Positions 51,408-60,374 of a DNA stretch of 64,000 bases are shown here, in pieces. The notes under the pieces were generated by a model. The model was not told the origin of the DNA and did no database searches. It was given only the letters and a program-made list of their open reading frames with translations. This DNA comes from Microbulbifer sp. MKSA007 (lineage in GTDB: Bacteria; Pseudomonadota; Gammaproteobacteria; Pseudomonadales; Cellvibrionaceae): the NCBI GenBank assembly GCA_032615215.1, contig CP128433.1, positions 827,501-891,500 on the forward strand, given 5' to 3'. Both the position numbers and the translations under genes were made by a program. Positions within the stretch are counted from its first letter, which is position 1; the number at the start of each line of letters is the position of its first letter.

Positions 51408-52081
51408 TTAATTTATCTCAAACTTATAGCCAGCACCGTAGACAGAGTGAATTAACTCTTTTTCAGGCATAAGCACTGATATTTTCTTGCGCACTTTTTT
51501 GATGTGGCTATCAATAGTTCGGTCGCTGATTACGCGGTAGTCGGAATAGATACGGTCCATGATTTGTTCGCGGGAAAAATTCGACCGGGCTCACTGTAAA
51601 GTAGGTCAAATAGGTGGAACTCCAGCGCAGTAAGGTTGGCGTCTTTACCTCCGATTCGCAGTTGCCCGGTATTTCTATCTAGTTCGATGCCACCATTTCC
51701 GACTTCGCCCTTTTGTGGTCGACGGCGCAGCACCGCTTTCACCCGTGCGACGAGTTCCCTGGGGCTGTAGGGTTTACAAACATAGTCGTCGGCACCGGAT
51801 TCCAGGCCGCGCAAACGATCGGGTTCCTCAATTTGCGCAGTCATTATAATAATTGGAACGTCGTTGCCTTTTTGGCGAATCTCTTCGCAAATCTCCATCC
51901 CATGCCGCCCAGGTAGCATCAGGTCGAGAAGGATCAAATCCGGTTTCATAGTTTCCACTTTGGGGACAACCTGATTACCATCAGAAATGATCTCGGCTTG
52001 ATAGTCGGCGGCATGAAGATAATCCAGTAGTAGGTGCGCAAGTTCGGTTTCATCTTCGACTATTAATATTTTGGCGCTCAT
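51408..52081 (-). pseudogene. BaeR/OmpR-type response regulator, frame broken near the C-terminus
   Basis: The receiver domain is complete (phospho-acceptor D in LILLDLMLPG, K in VCKPYSPRE), with the OmpR-type DNA-binding domain following. The frame breaks after LLYSEPGRIF at an A5 run (51575-51579 on the plus strand). Adding one base there restores SREQIMDRIYSDYRVISDRT and the wing through to a stop at 51408. So the domain is broken either by a real one-base loss or by a sequence error. As written, the protein ends at 51530 and lacks the recognition helix. It directly follows its sensor kinase (6 bases). Confidence 0.82.
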
Positions 52082-52087
52082 AACTTC

Positions 52088-53536
52088 CTACCATTTAATC
52101 CTTTGGCTTAGGGGTAAAAAAATACTTATTTCAAGGCCGCCCATAGTGGACGGAGTTGCAGAAATGCTACCCTCGTGTGCTGTAACAATATTTTGGCAAA
52201 TTGACAGCCCCAAACCCGCACCGCCGGTTTCCCGGCTGCGTGAACTATCTGCCCTATACAGGCGCTCGAACAGGTGTGGTATATCAGCACTGGCAACACC
52301 GGGGGCGGAGTCGGCGAAAGTGATAATGGCTGTTCGGGCTTCACAGCGCGCAGTTACTTTGAGTTGTCCCCCACTATCGGTGTAGCGCAGGCTGTTGGTT
52401 AACAGGTTGCTAAATAACTGATTGAGGCGTGCTTCATCTGCGTAGACTAACTTATCTTCCGATAGTTGGAGGTCGCTGCCCAAGCGAATACCTTTCTGGT
52501 CGAATGGAATTTCAAAGTCTTCGATAACACTTCGTAGGATATTTTCCAGGGAGATGTCGGACTTGCAGTAACTTAGTGCCCCCGCGTCGGAGAGAGACAA
52601 CTCATAGAGATCATCTATCAGGCGGCTCAATTGTTGAATTTTGCTGTGCAGTATAAGCAGGTTCTCTGGTGTGGCTGATCTGATACCGTCTTGAATGGCT
52701 TCAATCTGCCCTTTTAATACTGCGAGAGGTGTGCGCAGCTCATGCGAAATATCTGCCATCCATCGGTTTCGGGCATGTTCGTTTGCTTCCAGCGTTGCGG
52801 CGAGCCGATTAAAGTCAGCACTTAATTGGCCCAGCTCATCTCGCTGCTCTATATCAATACGGGTTTTGAAGTTGCCGGATGTAAGATGGGATGTCGCTTC
52901 GGTCAGCTTACGGATGGGCCTTACCAGCTGCCAGGCAAGGGGGATGGCAATGGCCAGTGCCAGAATGAAGGTGGCAACAGAGATAAGAGCGAAAGTCCGC
53001 GATTGCTCTTTAACAAACCCTACGGCCAAATCATCATCTAACACGGGTAGTGGATTGATAGCCAGGTAACCAACGGTTTCACCGTCCACAACCAGAGGCT
53101 GCATTACCATGTTCTCAGATCCTGAATAACGACCTATCAGAGGTCTTTTCTCTTTGTTCAACAGGACCAGGCGGGCATTAAGCGACTTGCCCACTGCGTG
53201 TTCAGGTGGGGGCTCAGGCGGGCGGCGGGGGCCCCTCGTACCCGGAGGTGGACGATGTGGGGGTGGCATATCCTCAAAGTGACTGGACATCACGCGTCTG
53301 TGGAGTCTTTGCCAGCGCCTGCTATTGCCGTCGATAGATTGCCAGCTCCCTTCGCTGGCGTAGATTTCTTGTAACTCATCTACCAAATCGCCGACCTCGC
53401 GAAGCTCCTGAGACTGGATATAGGTCATAAAGCCATGCTTAAAGCTCCACTGAAAGAATACGAACATTCCGCCAACAGTAATTGCTGTAGTCAATAAGAA
53501 AGCGAGGCTTAGTTTATAGCGAATATTTAACGACAT
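52088..53536 (-). CDS. BaeS-like sensor histidine kinase
   Basis: 482 residues: membrane helix at about 9-29, periplasmic domain to ~175, second helix ~180-200, HAMP domain, HisKA with the phospho-acceptor H in DISHELRTPL, and the HATPase domain (NLLTNSLRYTD, GAGLGLSIC). The periplasmic domain contains a Pro/His/Arg-rich insert near residue 90-112 (EDMPPPHRPPPGTRGPRRPP) that is not usual for BaeS. BaeSR-type systems respond to envelope stress. Likely the first gene of the pair with the response regulator. Confidence 0.92.
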   Translation of the reverse strand: MSLNIRYKLSLAFLLTTAITVGGMFVFFQWSFKHGFMTYIQSQELREVGDLVDELQEIYASEGSWQSIDGNSRRWQRLHRRVMSSHFEDMPPPHRPPPGTRGPRRPPEPPPEHAVGKSLNARLVLLNKEKRPLIGRYSGSENMVMQPLVVDGETVGYLAINPLPVLDDDLAVGFVKEQSRTFALISVATFILALAIAIPLAWQLVRPIRKLTEATSHLTSGNFKTRIDIEQRDELGQLSADFNRLAATLEANEHARNRWMADISHELRTPLAVLKGQIEAIQDGIRSATPENLLILHSKIQQLSRLIDDLYELSLSDAGALSYCKSDISLENILRSVIEDFEIPFDQKGIRLGSDLQLSEDKLVYADEARLNQLFSNLLTNSLRYTDSGGQLKVTARCEARTAIITFADSAPGVASADIPHLFERLYRADSSRSRETGGAGLGLSICQNIVTAHEGSISATPSTMGGLEISIFLPLSQRIKW

Positions 53537-53702
53537 AGCCGGTAGCTTGGATTTCAGTAGCCTGTGTTCACAGTGAGCTCAGGTGCATTTTACTCTGTTT
53601 CCACTGAGGAAACGCGGCTCAGAAGATCAAGCCTACACTTACTGTAAATATCAGAGCAATCTTTTAACACTCCGAGAGTCTCACGATAAGAGCCCGAGCT
53701 AA

Positions 53703-53964
53703 GGAGCCTCTGAATAACTCCGTAATACCTCTGCGGGTCTTGAAGTCTGCAGATGTTAGGCGCAGCTCGCCGAGAATGGCCGTAGCCCTTTGCAAGAGCT
53801 GCAACGCAGCAGATGCGGCCTTCAAGGCCCGCCCTTCGGGCTTGCAGAGCGATTCACACTCCGCGTTGCGACTTCTTGAAAGATCTAGACATTCCTGCGA
53901 AGCCGCGCCTTGATTGTGAACCGCTCTGCATGCCAGAGGCATCACGGAGTTATTCAGAGGCTCC
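53703..53964. mobile_element. MITE of IS5 type, 262 bp, with terminal inverted repeats and CTAA target duplication
   Basis: The ends are inverted repeats of 31 bp with two mismatches; the outermost 21 bp are identical (GGAGCCTCTGAATAACTCCG at the left, its complement at the right). CTAA is duplicated on both sides (53699-53702 and 53965-53968), fitting the YTAR target of IS5-family elements. There is no gene inside. The gap 53537-54069 holds nothing else. Confidence 0.87.
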
Positions 53965-54069
53965 CTAAGTGCCAATATACTTAGCTTGGTTATCCAAAGC
54001 TGTTCTTGGGGCCTCCATGCCCTGAGTCGGTAGGAGAGATTGAGTCCTTACTGGTAGTTACTTCTATTA

Positions 54070-54591
54070 TTATCCCGGTTTGCCTGTGCTTACTCCCGAC
54101 TTTATTGGAGATGTAGAAAAACGATGCAATATCAGATCGGGCTTATCGAGCCGGATAAATAGAGTTGCAAGAATTCTCTTCCCTCCCCGGCTCCAGGTAC
54201 TGTGGTCATGGGCATTAAGAGTGACAGTAATTTGGTTGAAGCCCGATTTAAACAGCTTGTCGGGAAGGTGTAAGTCTGGACCATAGATTCGCTGTATTTT
54301 CTTACCATTGATATAGAGATGGGCATGACCTTCCAGATATTGCTTTGAGGCATCATTGGCGTGGCGAGGGGATTCTAATTCGAACCGGTCGTAGTCTATA
54401 TGTAGGTTATATCCGGACATTTTATCGCGACTAATGTCCAGTTCGATGCGCGGTGCAGCATTGTGTAAAGGGATCTCGACTACTGGGTGTTGGTCGCCGT
54501 TATGGCTCGTGTGTGAGTTTGGCTGTGCTGTAGCAAGGTTGTTCATTCCCCAGATAAAAGACCCGATAAGAACGGCTCGAAGAATTTTCAT
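54070..54591 (-). CDS. Small secreted His-rich partner protein of the YHYH cluster (copy A)
   Basis: 173 residues from the ATG at 54591 (gggag upstream). Signal peptide ~1-28. The mature part begins QPNSHTSHNGDQHPVVEIPL and contains GYNLHIDYDRFELESPRHAN, a segment with EGHAHLYINGKKIQRIYGPD and the closing LNAHDHSTWSRGGKRILATL. The several His residues (HAH, HDH) could bind metal. A close paralogue is at 56418. No named family recalled. It lies behind a YHYH lipoprotein gene on the same strand. Confidence 0.75.
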   Translation of the reverse strand: MKILRAVLIGSFIWGMNNLATAQPNSHTSHNGDQHPVVEIPLHNAAPRIELDISRDKMSGYNLHIDYDRFELESPRHANDASKQYLEGHAHLYINGKKIQRIYGPDLHLPDKLFKSGFNQITVTLNAHDHSTWSRGGKRILATLFIRLDKPDLILHRFSTSPIKSGVSTGKPG

Positions 54592-54836
54592 TATTGTCTC
54601 ACTCCCAGGTTTGGCGATGGGGCAACAAACTTCATTCAAACTGCTGTTGCTGTGAATACTTCTGGTTACCAGTGCTTTTAGTCTATCGGGTGCTATTGCT
54701 CCAGTTACTTCCATTACCTGGGGTGTGGGTCCCCGTAAAAACAAGGGACCGCAAAGCTTACACTTACTGCGACTCCAGGGAGATTTCCGGCGTATTAGGA
54801 AAGTGGCTTGGCCTTCAATGTTAGTGCACCGCTGAA

Positions 54837-56135
54837 CTACTGTGTTGAGCACTCATTGACAATAGTTTGATCATCTAGCTTGCCGTAAAAGCGGGGGCCA
54901 AAAGTATATGGGAAGGCGGGGACAAGCTCACCATCATCATCGACAGTGACAGTCAGGTGGTAATGGTATCCCCTTTCGTCATCTGAGTGACCGTTATGCT
55001 GGTCCAAATATACTCCGCCTTCATTAGTCAGGTCTTCGTCCCAGTAATAGTCCTCGTAGAAAAAGCCCGCTGCTGTAGTGAACTCATTGCCTGACAGGGA
55101 GGTATAAGAGCCACTTGTCGTGGGGCCGGTATTCGATGTTGTTTCGACTCCTTGGGAGAGGTCGTATTCATCCACCAAGAGACAGCTTCTCTCGCCTGCT
55201 ACGCCGCAACCGCTCTCGGAGCTGGGGTCGTCATAATCTCGTACAGCCCAGCTGCTTTCTGCGAGTTCTCCTTCACTCTGCCAGGGGCCATAGATTGCGT
55301 AGCCATCGGCGGTATAGCCGTAGATAGGGGAGTGGTCGTAACCTATATCGCCAACAAGATCGGCTAGGCAATCGCTATAAAAGTGATGGTGGTAATCTCC
55401 GTTTGCGGCGTGTCCACCACAGATATCCACATCGTAGACCTCAGCAACCGGTGCCAGGGTTTGCCAGGTGCCATCCACTGATTGACCATCACCCCAATCA
55501 TAAATAGAGACGCCATTTACCCAGTAGCCCTGTACGCCGAGCCCCGTTGCGCACTCCTCCGTTGCGGGCTCGGGTTCGACAGGGATGTATCCGACATGAG
55601 AGACATTCTCTGGGCAAACGAGCCCTGGTGGCCAAAATCCATAGCCGGCATCTACATCACAGGTGCCAATACCCGTATAGCCAATATCTTGCCCAAAGCT
55701 GACAATATCTCCAACGCTGACAGTGGGGCTGCCGGTTTCGAAATCAGAGGAGGCTAATGGACGTTCAAGTAGTTCGTCTAGAATACTTTGAGTAATTTCA
55801 ATCTCGTAGTCGGGAACACCGGTTGCTGAGACAACGGTGTATTCCCGGCCATCTACGGTTTCTGATGCTACGCTCTGGACGTTGACCAGAACCTGCTCAT
55901 TGCTGTTACTTTCATAAATGTAAGGCGCGCGTTCGTCATCAGTATTCATAATCCAGACACCAGAATCAGTGCTGGAATCTGACTCTTCAGAGGAGGTCTC
56001 AGAAGAGTCATCGCCATCCTCATCTGAGGAAGAGCCACTATCGCATCCCTGAAGAACTCCGAGAGATATTATCAACGCTAGTGTATAAGAGAGTGTAGGC
56101 TGGCCATTCCGGTCAAAAATTTTAATTATTTTCAT
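54837..56135 (-). CDS. YHYH-domain lipoprotein (copy 1)
   Basis: 432 residues from the ATG at 56135. A lipobox LQGC lies near residue 31, followed by a Ser/Asp/Glu-rich linker and the YHYH domain. That domain contains VWIMNTDDERAPYIYESNSN, CGGHAANGDYHHHFYSDCLA, a SPIYGYTADGYAIYGPW segment and the naming motif RGYHYHLT near the end. Such proteins are outer membrane or surface anchored; function unknown, metal binding suspected from the His motifs. Three related genes lie upstream. Confidence 0.87.
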   Translation of the reverse strand: MKIIKIFDRNGQPTLSYTLALIISLGVLQGCDSGSSSDEDGDDSSETSSEESDSSTDSGVWIMNTDDERAPYIYESNSNEQVLVNVQSVASETVDGREYTVVSATGVPDYEIEITQSILDELLERPLASSDFETGSPTVSVGDIVSFGQDIGYTGIGTCDVDAGYGFWPPGLVCPENVSHVGYIPVEPEPATEECATGLGVQGYWVNGVSIYDWGDGQSVDGTWQTLAPVAEVYDVDICGGHAANGDYHHHFYSDCLADLVGDIGYDHSPIYGYTADGYAIYGPWQSEGELAESSWAVRDYDDPSSESGCGVAGERSCLLVDEYDLSQGVETTSNTGPTTSGSYTSLSGNEFTTAAGFFYEDYYWDEDLTNEGGVYLDQHNGHSDDERGYHYHLTVTVDDDGELVPAFPYTFGPRFYGKLDDQTIVNECSTQ

Positions 56136-56417
56136 ATCACACCGTGGCATATGGAGGAGTTGCTCCCCGAACCTAGCGCACAAAAGTGAATGAAATGTGG
56201 ATGGCCTGCTAGCTACATTTTATATCCTCTTTATCGCCTTAATTTTTTTCAGATTTGTGCACTGCGTTCAAAAGCGATACTCCGTGAGTCAGGCAAAAAT
56301 ATCTTATTGCTTTATTGTAAATAGCCTAAGTAGCCTTTAATTAGTGGGCCGGCTATTAATTAAATATTTTTTGGGTATTAGCTCCAATTCTTTCTTTGAA
56401 AAATTCCAGGTCTTAAT

Positions 56418-56960
56418 CTAATTATCAGGTCGGCTGACTTTGGCTATTTGTTTGTTGCCCCCGATAGGTGATGTTGAAAAGCGGTGTAATACAAGCTCTT
56501 TCTTATCGAGGTGCACAAATAAGGTTGCCAGTATTCGCTTTCCACCGCGGCTCCAGGTGCTGTGGTCGTGTGCATTGAGAGTTACGGTGACTTGGTTAAA
56601 ACCGGGTTTTAGTAATTTTCCGGGAATATGTAAATCCGAGCCGTAAAGACGTTGGATTTTTTCCCCATTGATGTAAAGGTGGGCGTGCCCCTCCAGAAAC
56701 TGCTCAGAATCGTCATTGGCAAAGCGAGGGGATTCCAGCTCAAACCGATCGTAGTCAATATGTAGATTATAGCCGGACATATCGTCGCGGCTCATGTCCA
56801 GTTCGATTCTGGGAGCGGCAACATGCAGAGGTATCTCTATCACCGGATGCTGATCGCCATTGTGGCCCGCGTGAGGATTTGGCTGTGCCGCATACGCGGT
56901 CATAGAGGCTGAAACAATCCAGGCCAAAGACCCAGCGATAAAGAACCTGTGCATTTTCAT
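56418..56960 (-). CDS. Small secreted His-rich partner protein (copy B)
   Basis: 180 residues, closely related to copy A. Signal peptide ~1-25 (ends A-Y-A-A). Mature start QPNPHAGHNGDQHPVIEIPL. The core GYNLHIDYDRFELESPRFAN and the motif LNAHDHSTWSRGGKRI are conserved. Placed between two YHYH genes (56991 upstream and 54837 downstream), it repeats the YHYH-plus-partner unit. The gap 56136-56417 shows no gene. Confidence 0.76.
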   Translation of the reverse strand: MKMHRFFIAGSLAWIVSASMTAYAAQPNPHAGHNGDQHPVIEIPLHVAAPRIELDMSRDDMSGYNLHIDYDRFELESPRFANDDSEQFLEGHAHLYINGEKIQRLYGSDLHIPGKLLKPGFNQVTVTLNAHDHSTWSRGGKRILATLFVHLDKKELVLHRFSTSPIGGNKQIAKVSRPDN

Positions 56961-56990
56961 TTAACTCTTACTCCCAAGCTTGAATATGAG

Positions 56991-58538
56991 TTAGCGGCCA
57001 ACGGTGGTTGAGCAGCGATTGACGATAGTTTGGTCATCCAGCTTGCCGGCAAAGCGCGGGCCGAAGGTAAATGGGAAAGCTGGAATTAGTTGGCCATTGT
57101 TATCCTGCGTCACTGTCAGGTGGTAGTGATAACCTCTTTCACTGTCAGTGTGTCCATTGTATTGATCCAAGTATTCGCCACCTCGCGCTGTCAGGCTTTC
57201 ATCCCAGTAATAATCCTCGTAGAAAAAACCTGCCGGAGTTTCAAATTCGTTTCCAGATTGAGAGGTGTAGCTACCGCTGGTAGTGGGGCCGGTGTTATTT
57301 GTATTGGATACGCCGCGATCAATATCATATTCATCGACTAGCAGACAGCTGCGTTGCCCGGCAACGCCACAGCCGGTGTCTGAACGGGGATCGTCGTAAT
57401 CTCGTATTGCCCAGCTGCTTTTAGCTAGCACACCTGTGCTTTCCCATGGACCGTAAATTGCGTAGCCATCGGCGGTATAACCGTAGATAGGGGAGTGGCC
57501 ATCGGCGGTGTCCCCGGCAATTTCAGCCAGGCAATTACTGTAAAAGTGATGGTGGTAATCGCCGTTAGCTGCATGGCCGCCACAGATATCTACGTCATAG
57601 ACTTCTGCCATGGGAGCCAGGGTATGCCAAGTGTTATTTACTGACTGCCCGTCACTCCACTGGTAAATTGAGGTTCCATTTACCCAGTAACCCTGTACAC
57701 CGAGCCCAGTTTCACAGCTGTCAGTGGATGCCTCAGGCTCAGCAGGAATATAGCCTACATGGTCGACGTTTTCGGGGCACACGGGACCTGGGGGCCAGAA
57801 GCCATAACCGGCTTCTGAGCCGCAGCTGGAATTACTGCGATAGCCGATATCCTGGCCGAAGCTAACAATCTCACCAGTTTGTACCAAGGGGTAGCCATTG
57901 ACGAAGTCTGTAGAGGCTTTTGGACGGCTGATGAGTGCGTCTAGTATTTCCTGGGTTATTTCAATCTGGTAGTCCGGGATACCGGTAGCAGATACGCGGG
58001 TATATTCTTTTCCGGCAACGGTTACAGATTCAACACTTTGCACATTAACCAGAACCTGCTGATTACTGTTACTTTCGTAAATATAGGGGGCGCGTTCGTT
58101 AGTTGAATTGATAATCCAGGTAGTACCGGAGCTCTCTGTTACCGAGCTTTCCTCGTTACCTGAAATGGTCGAATTATCTGAGGAGCCGGAATTCTCTTCG
58201 TTAACGTCCGAAGAAGTGTCCTCGTTATTATTCGATGTATTGCTTGTTTCGTCGGTAGTTGTTTCTGTTGGATTATCTATCGTAGTATCTGTTGGACTTT
58301 CCTCTTCAACTGTATTGCTGCTTGAGTCGGTGGAGGAATCTGCAGTGTTATTTCTAGTGTTTTCTGAATTTATCGAGTTGTTGTTTTGCCAGTTTCTTCC
58401 ATTGCTATTGCGAACAGGTACTTCCCTAACCGAACGTTGATCGTTGTTATGCCCAGAGTTGGGATTAGGTTGAGCCACAACACTGGCTGCAGTTAGCCAG
58501 GCTAATGAGCCGGCAAGAAAGTACCCGTTAATTTTCAC
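56991..58538 (-). CDS. YHYH-domain secreted protein (copy 2) with partner-type N-terminus
   Basis: 515 residues from a GTG start. Instead of a lipobox it has a standard signal peptide (AGSLAWLTAASVVAQP), and the following QPNPNSGHNNDQRSVREVPV resembles the mature start of the small partner proteins. A long Ser/Thr/Asn/Glu linker (~45-140) leads to the YHYH domain with CGGHAANGDYHHHFYSNCLA and RGYHYHLT. So it looks like a recombinant of a partner gene and a YHYH gene. Secreted or periplasmic. Confidence 0.87.
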   Translation of the reverse strand: MKINGYFLAGSLAWLTAASVVAQPNPNSGHNNDQRSVREVPVRNSNGRNWQNNNSINSENTRNNTADSSTDSSSNTVEEESPTDTTIDNPTETTTDETSNTSNNNEDTSSDVNEENSGSSDNSTISGNEESSVTESSGTTWIINSTNERAPYIYESNSNQQVLVNVQSVESVTVAGKEYTRVSATGIPDYQIEITQEILDALISRPKASTDFVNGYPLVQTGEIVSFGQDIGYRSNSSCGSEAGYGFWPPGPVCPENVDHVGYIPAEPEASTDSCETGLGVQGYWVNGTSIYQWSDGQSVNNTWHTLAPMAEVYDVDICGGHAANGDYHHHFYSNCLAEIAGDTADGHSPIYGYTADGYAIYGPWESTGVLAKSSWAIRDYDDPRSDTGCGVAGQRSCLLVDEYDIDRGVSNTNNTGPTTSGSYTSQSGNEFETPAGFFYEDYYWDESLTARGGEYLDQYNGHTDSERGYHYHLTVTQDNNGQLIPAFPFTFGPRFAGKLDDQTIVNRCSTTVGR

Positions 58539-58568
58539 GAGAAGGTTACCTCAATTTATCTTTATTGG

Positions 58569-59933
58569 TTACCGCCCCACGGTTGTTGAGCATCGGCTGA
58601 CAACAGTTTGGTCATCCAATTTTCCGTAAAAGCGCGGTCCAAAAGTGAAGGGAAAGGCGGGGATTAATTGTCCATCGCTATCGACAGTGACGGTAAGATG
58701 ATAATGGTATCCTCGCTCATCATCCGAATGGCCATTGTACTGATCTAAATAGACTCCACCTTGAGCTGTAAGTTCTTCGTCCCAATAATAATCTTCGTAG
58801 AAAAAACCAGCAGCTGTTTCAAATTCATTTCCGGAGGCGGAGGTATATGAATCACTTGTAGTTGGGCCAGTATTAGAAGTAGTTTCCACGCCTTGGGAAA
58901 TATCATATTCATCGATTAATAAGCAGCTGCGCTCGCCGGCGACACCACAGCCACTTTCGGATGAGGCATCATCGTAATCTCGAACAGCCCAACTACTTTC
59001 CGCTAATTCACCCTCACTTTCCCAAGGGCCATAAATTGCATAGCCGTCGGCGGTGTAGCCATAAATTGGAGAGTGGTCGTCACCAATATCGCCGACCATC
59101 TCTGCGAGGCATTCACTGTAAAAATGGTGGTGATAATCACCGTTTGCTGCGTGACCACCGCAAATATCAACGTCGTAGACTTCAGCTAGGGGGGCGAGTG
59201 TATGCCATGTATTATCAACACTCATCCCGTCACTCCATTGATAAATAGAGGTTCCATTTACCCAGTAGCCCTGTACCCCTAAACCAGTTTCACAACTGTC
59301 AGTTGCAGGTTCAGGTTCAACGGGAAAATAGCCAACATGGGAAACATTTTCAGGACAGACAGGCCCCGGTGGCCAAAAGCCATACCCAGCTTCTGCACCA
59401 CAGGACGAATTACTTTTATATCCAATGTCCTGCCCAAAACTGACAATATCGCCAACGCTGACATAGGGGCTGCCGGTTAAAAAGTCAGAGGATGCTTTTG
59501 GACGTTCCAGGAGTGCATCGAGAACAGTTTGCGTAATTTCGATAGTGTAATTTGGAATGCCGGTTGCTGATACAACAGTGTATTCTTTACCGTCGACAGT
59601 TTCAGATTCAACACTCTGAACATTTACTAGTACTTGTTCATTGCTGTTACTTTCATAGATATAGGGTGCGCGCTCATCATCAGTATTTAGAATCCAAACC
59701 CCGCTATCGGTGCTCGAGTCTGAGCTGTCACTATCATCTGATGAATCGTCATCGTCATTATCGTCACCGGAATCTGAGCCGCTGTCACTAGTATCTTCAG
59801 ATGACGAATCTGAATCAGATGAAGAGCTGCCGCCTCCACCGCATGCTTGGAGTACGCCTGAAAGCAATACCAGAGATATTACATAAGGCAAAATGGACTT
59901 TCGGTCCGTGTCAAAAATTTCCGTTAATTTCAT
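58569..59933 (-). CDS. YHYH-domain lipoprotein (copy 3)
   Basis: 454 residues. Lipobox LQAC near residue 31, then a Gly/Ser stretch and a very acidic Ser/Asp linker (~35-75). The YHYH domain has all blocks (CGGHAANGDYHHHFYSECLA, SPIYGYTADGYAIYGPW, CGVAGERSCLLIDEYD, RGYHYHLT). The promoter-side sequence cacggtgtg(c/a)tATGaaa is shared with copy 1. It lies 30 bases before copy 2 on the same strand. Confidence 0.88.
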   Translation of the reverse strand: MKLTEIFDTDRKSILPYVISLVLLSGVLQACGGGGSSSSDSDSSSEDTSDSGSDSGDDNDDDDSSDDSDSSDSSTDSGVWILNTDDERAPYIYESNSNEQVLVNVQSVESETVDGKEYTVVSATGIPNYTIEITQTVLDALLERPKASSDFLTGSPYVSVGDIVSFGQDIGYKSNSSCGAEAGYGFWPPGPVCPENVSHVGYFPVEPEPATDSCETGLGVQGYWVNGTSIYQWSDGMSVDNTWHTLAPLAEVYDVDICGGHAANGDYHHHFYSECLAEMVGDIGDDHSPIYGYTADGYAIYGPWESEGELAESSWAVRDYDDASSESGCGVAGERSCLLIDEYDISQGVETTSNTGPTTSDSYTSASGNEFETAAGFFYEDYYWDEELTAQGGVYLDQYNGHSDDERGYHYHLTVTVDSDGQLIPAFPFTFGPRFYGKLDDQTVVSRCSTTVGR

Positions 59934-60374
59934 AGCACACCGTGAACTAGATGGGGGTTAGCCCAGAAATTAGCGGATAAAAGTGGAGAAAATGTGGATA
60001 AATATTAACCTAATTTGCAAAGGGTTAAATTGGCTCTCTATTTCTGCTTAGTTTGTGCGTAAGTTCAAAAGGATGGCTTTTCTTTCGGAATCAACAGTTA
60101 AAAAGTTATTTGCTGAAAAATTACTTACCTCGTTAATGACTTTCTTTGTATTTAATTTAAATAAAATATTATTCTTGCGATATTTTTTTGACTAAAAGGT
60201 CTAGTAGTTGGTTGGCTGTATCTAGTGAAGCCAGCTACTGAAAGCAGAGGCCTGGATTCTGAGACTGTATTTGGGAGAGTCGCCAGTCTGGAAGCTTTAA
60301 CCGGTTCCAGGCTGGCGTGGGGCTTTATCAATGATTTATAGGTGATATAGGTAAGCTGTTTTCTGCTGGCCTAG
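59934..60374. other. Intergenic region between YHYH copies 3 and 4
   Basis: No gene seen. It carries the leader of copy 3 and an imperfect hairpin, CGCCAGTCTGGAA (60281-60293) with TTCCAGGCTGGCG (60305-60317), one G-T pair, which may end the copy 4 transcript. Confidence 0.5.

Noticed and set aside
58108..58440. 110-codon frame opposite YHYH copy 2, hydrophobic
   Set aside because: A mirror of the Ser/Thr/Glu-rich linker; no start signal.
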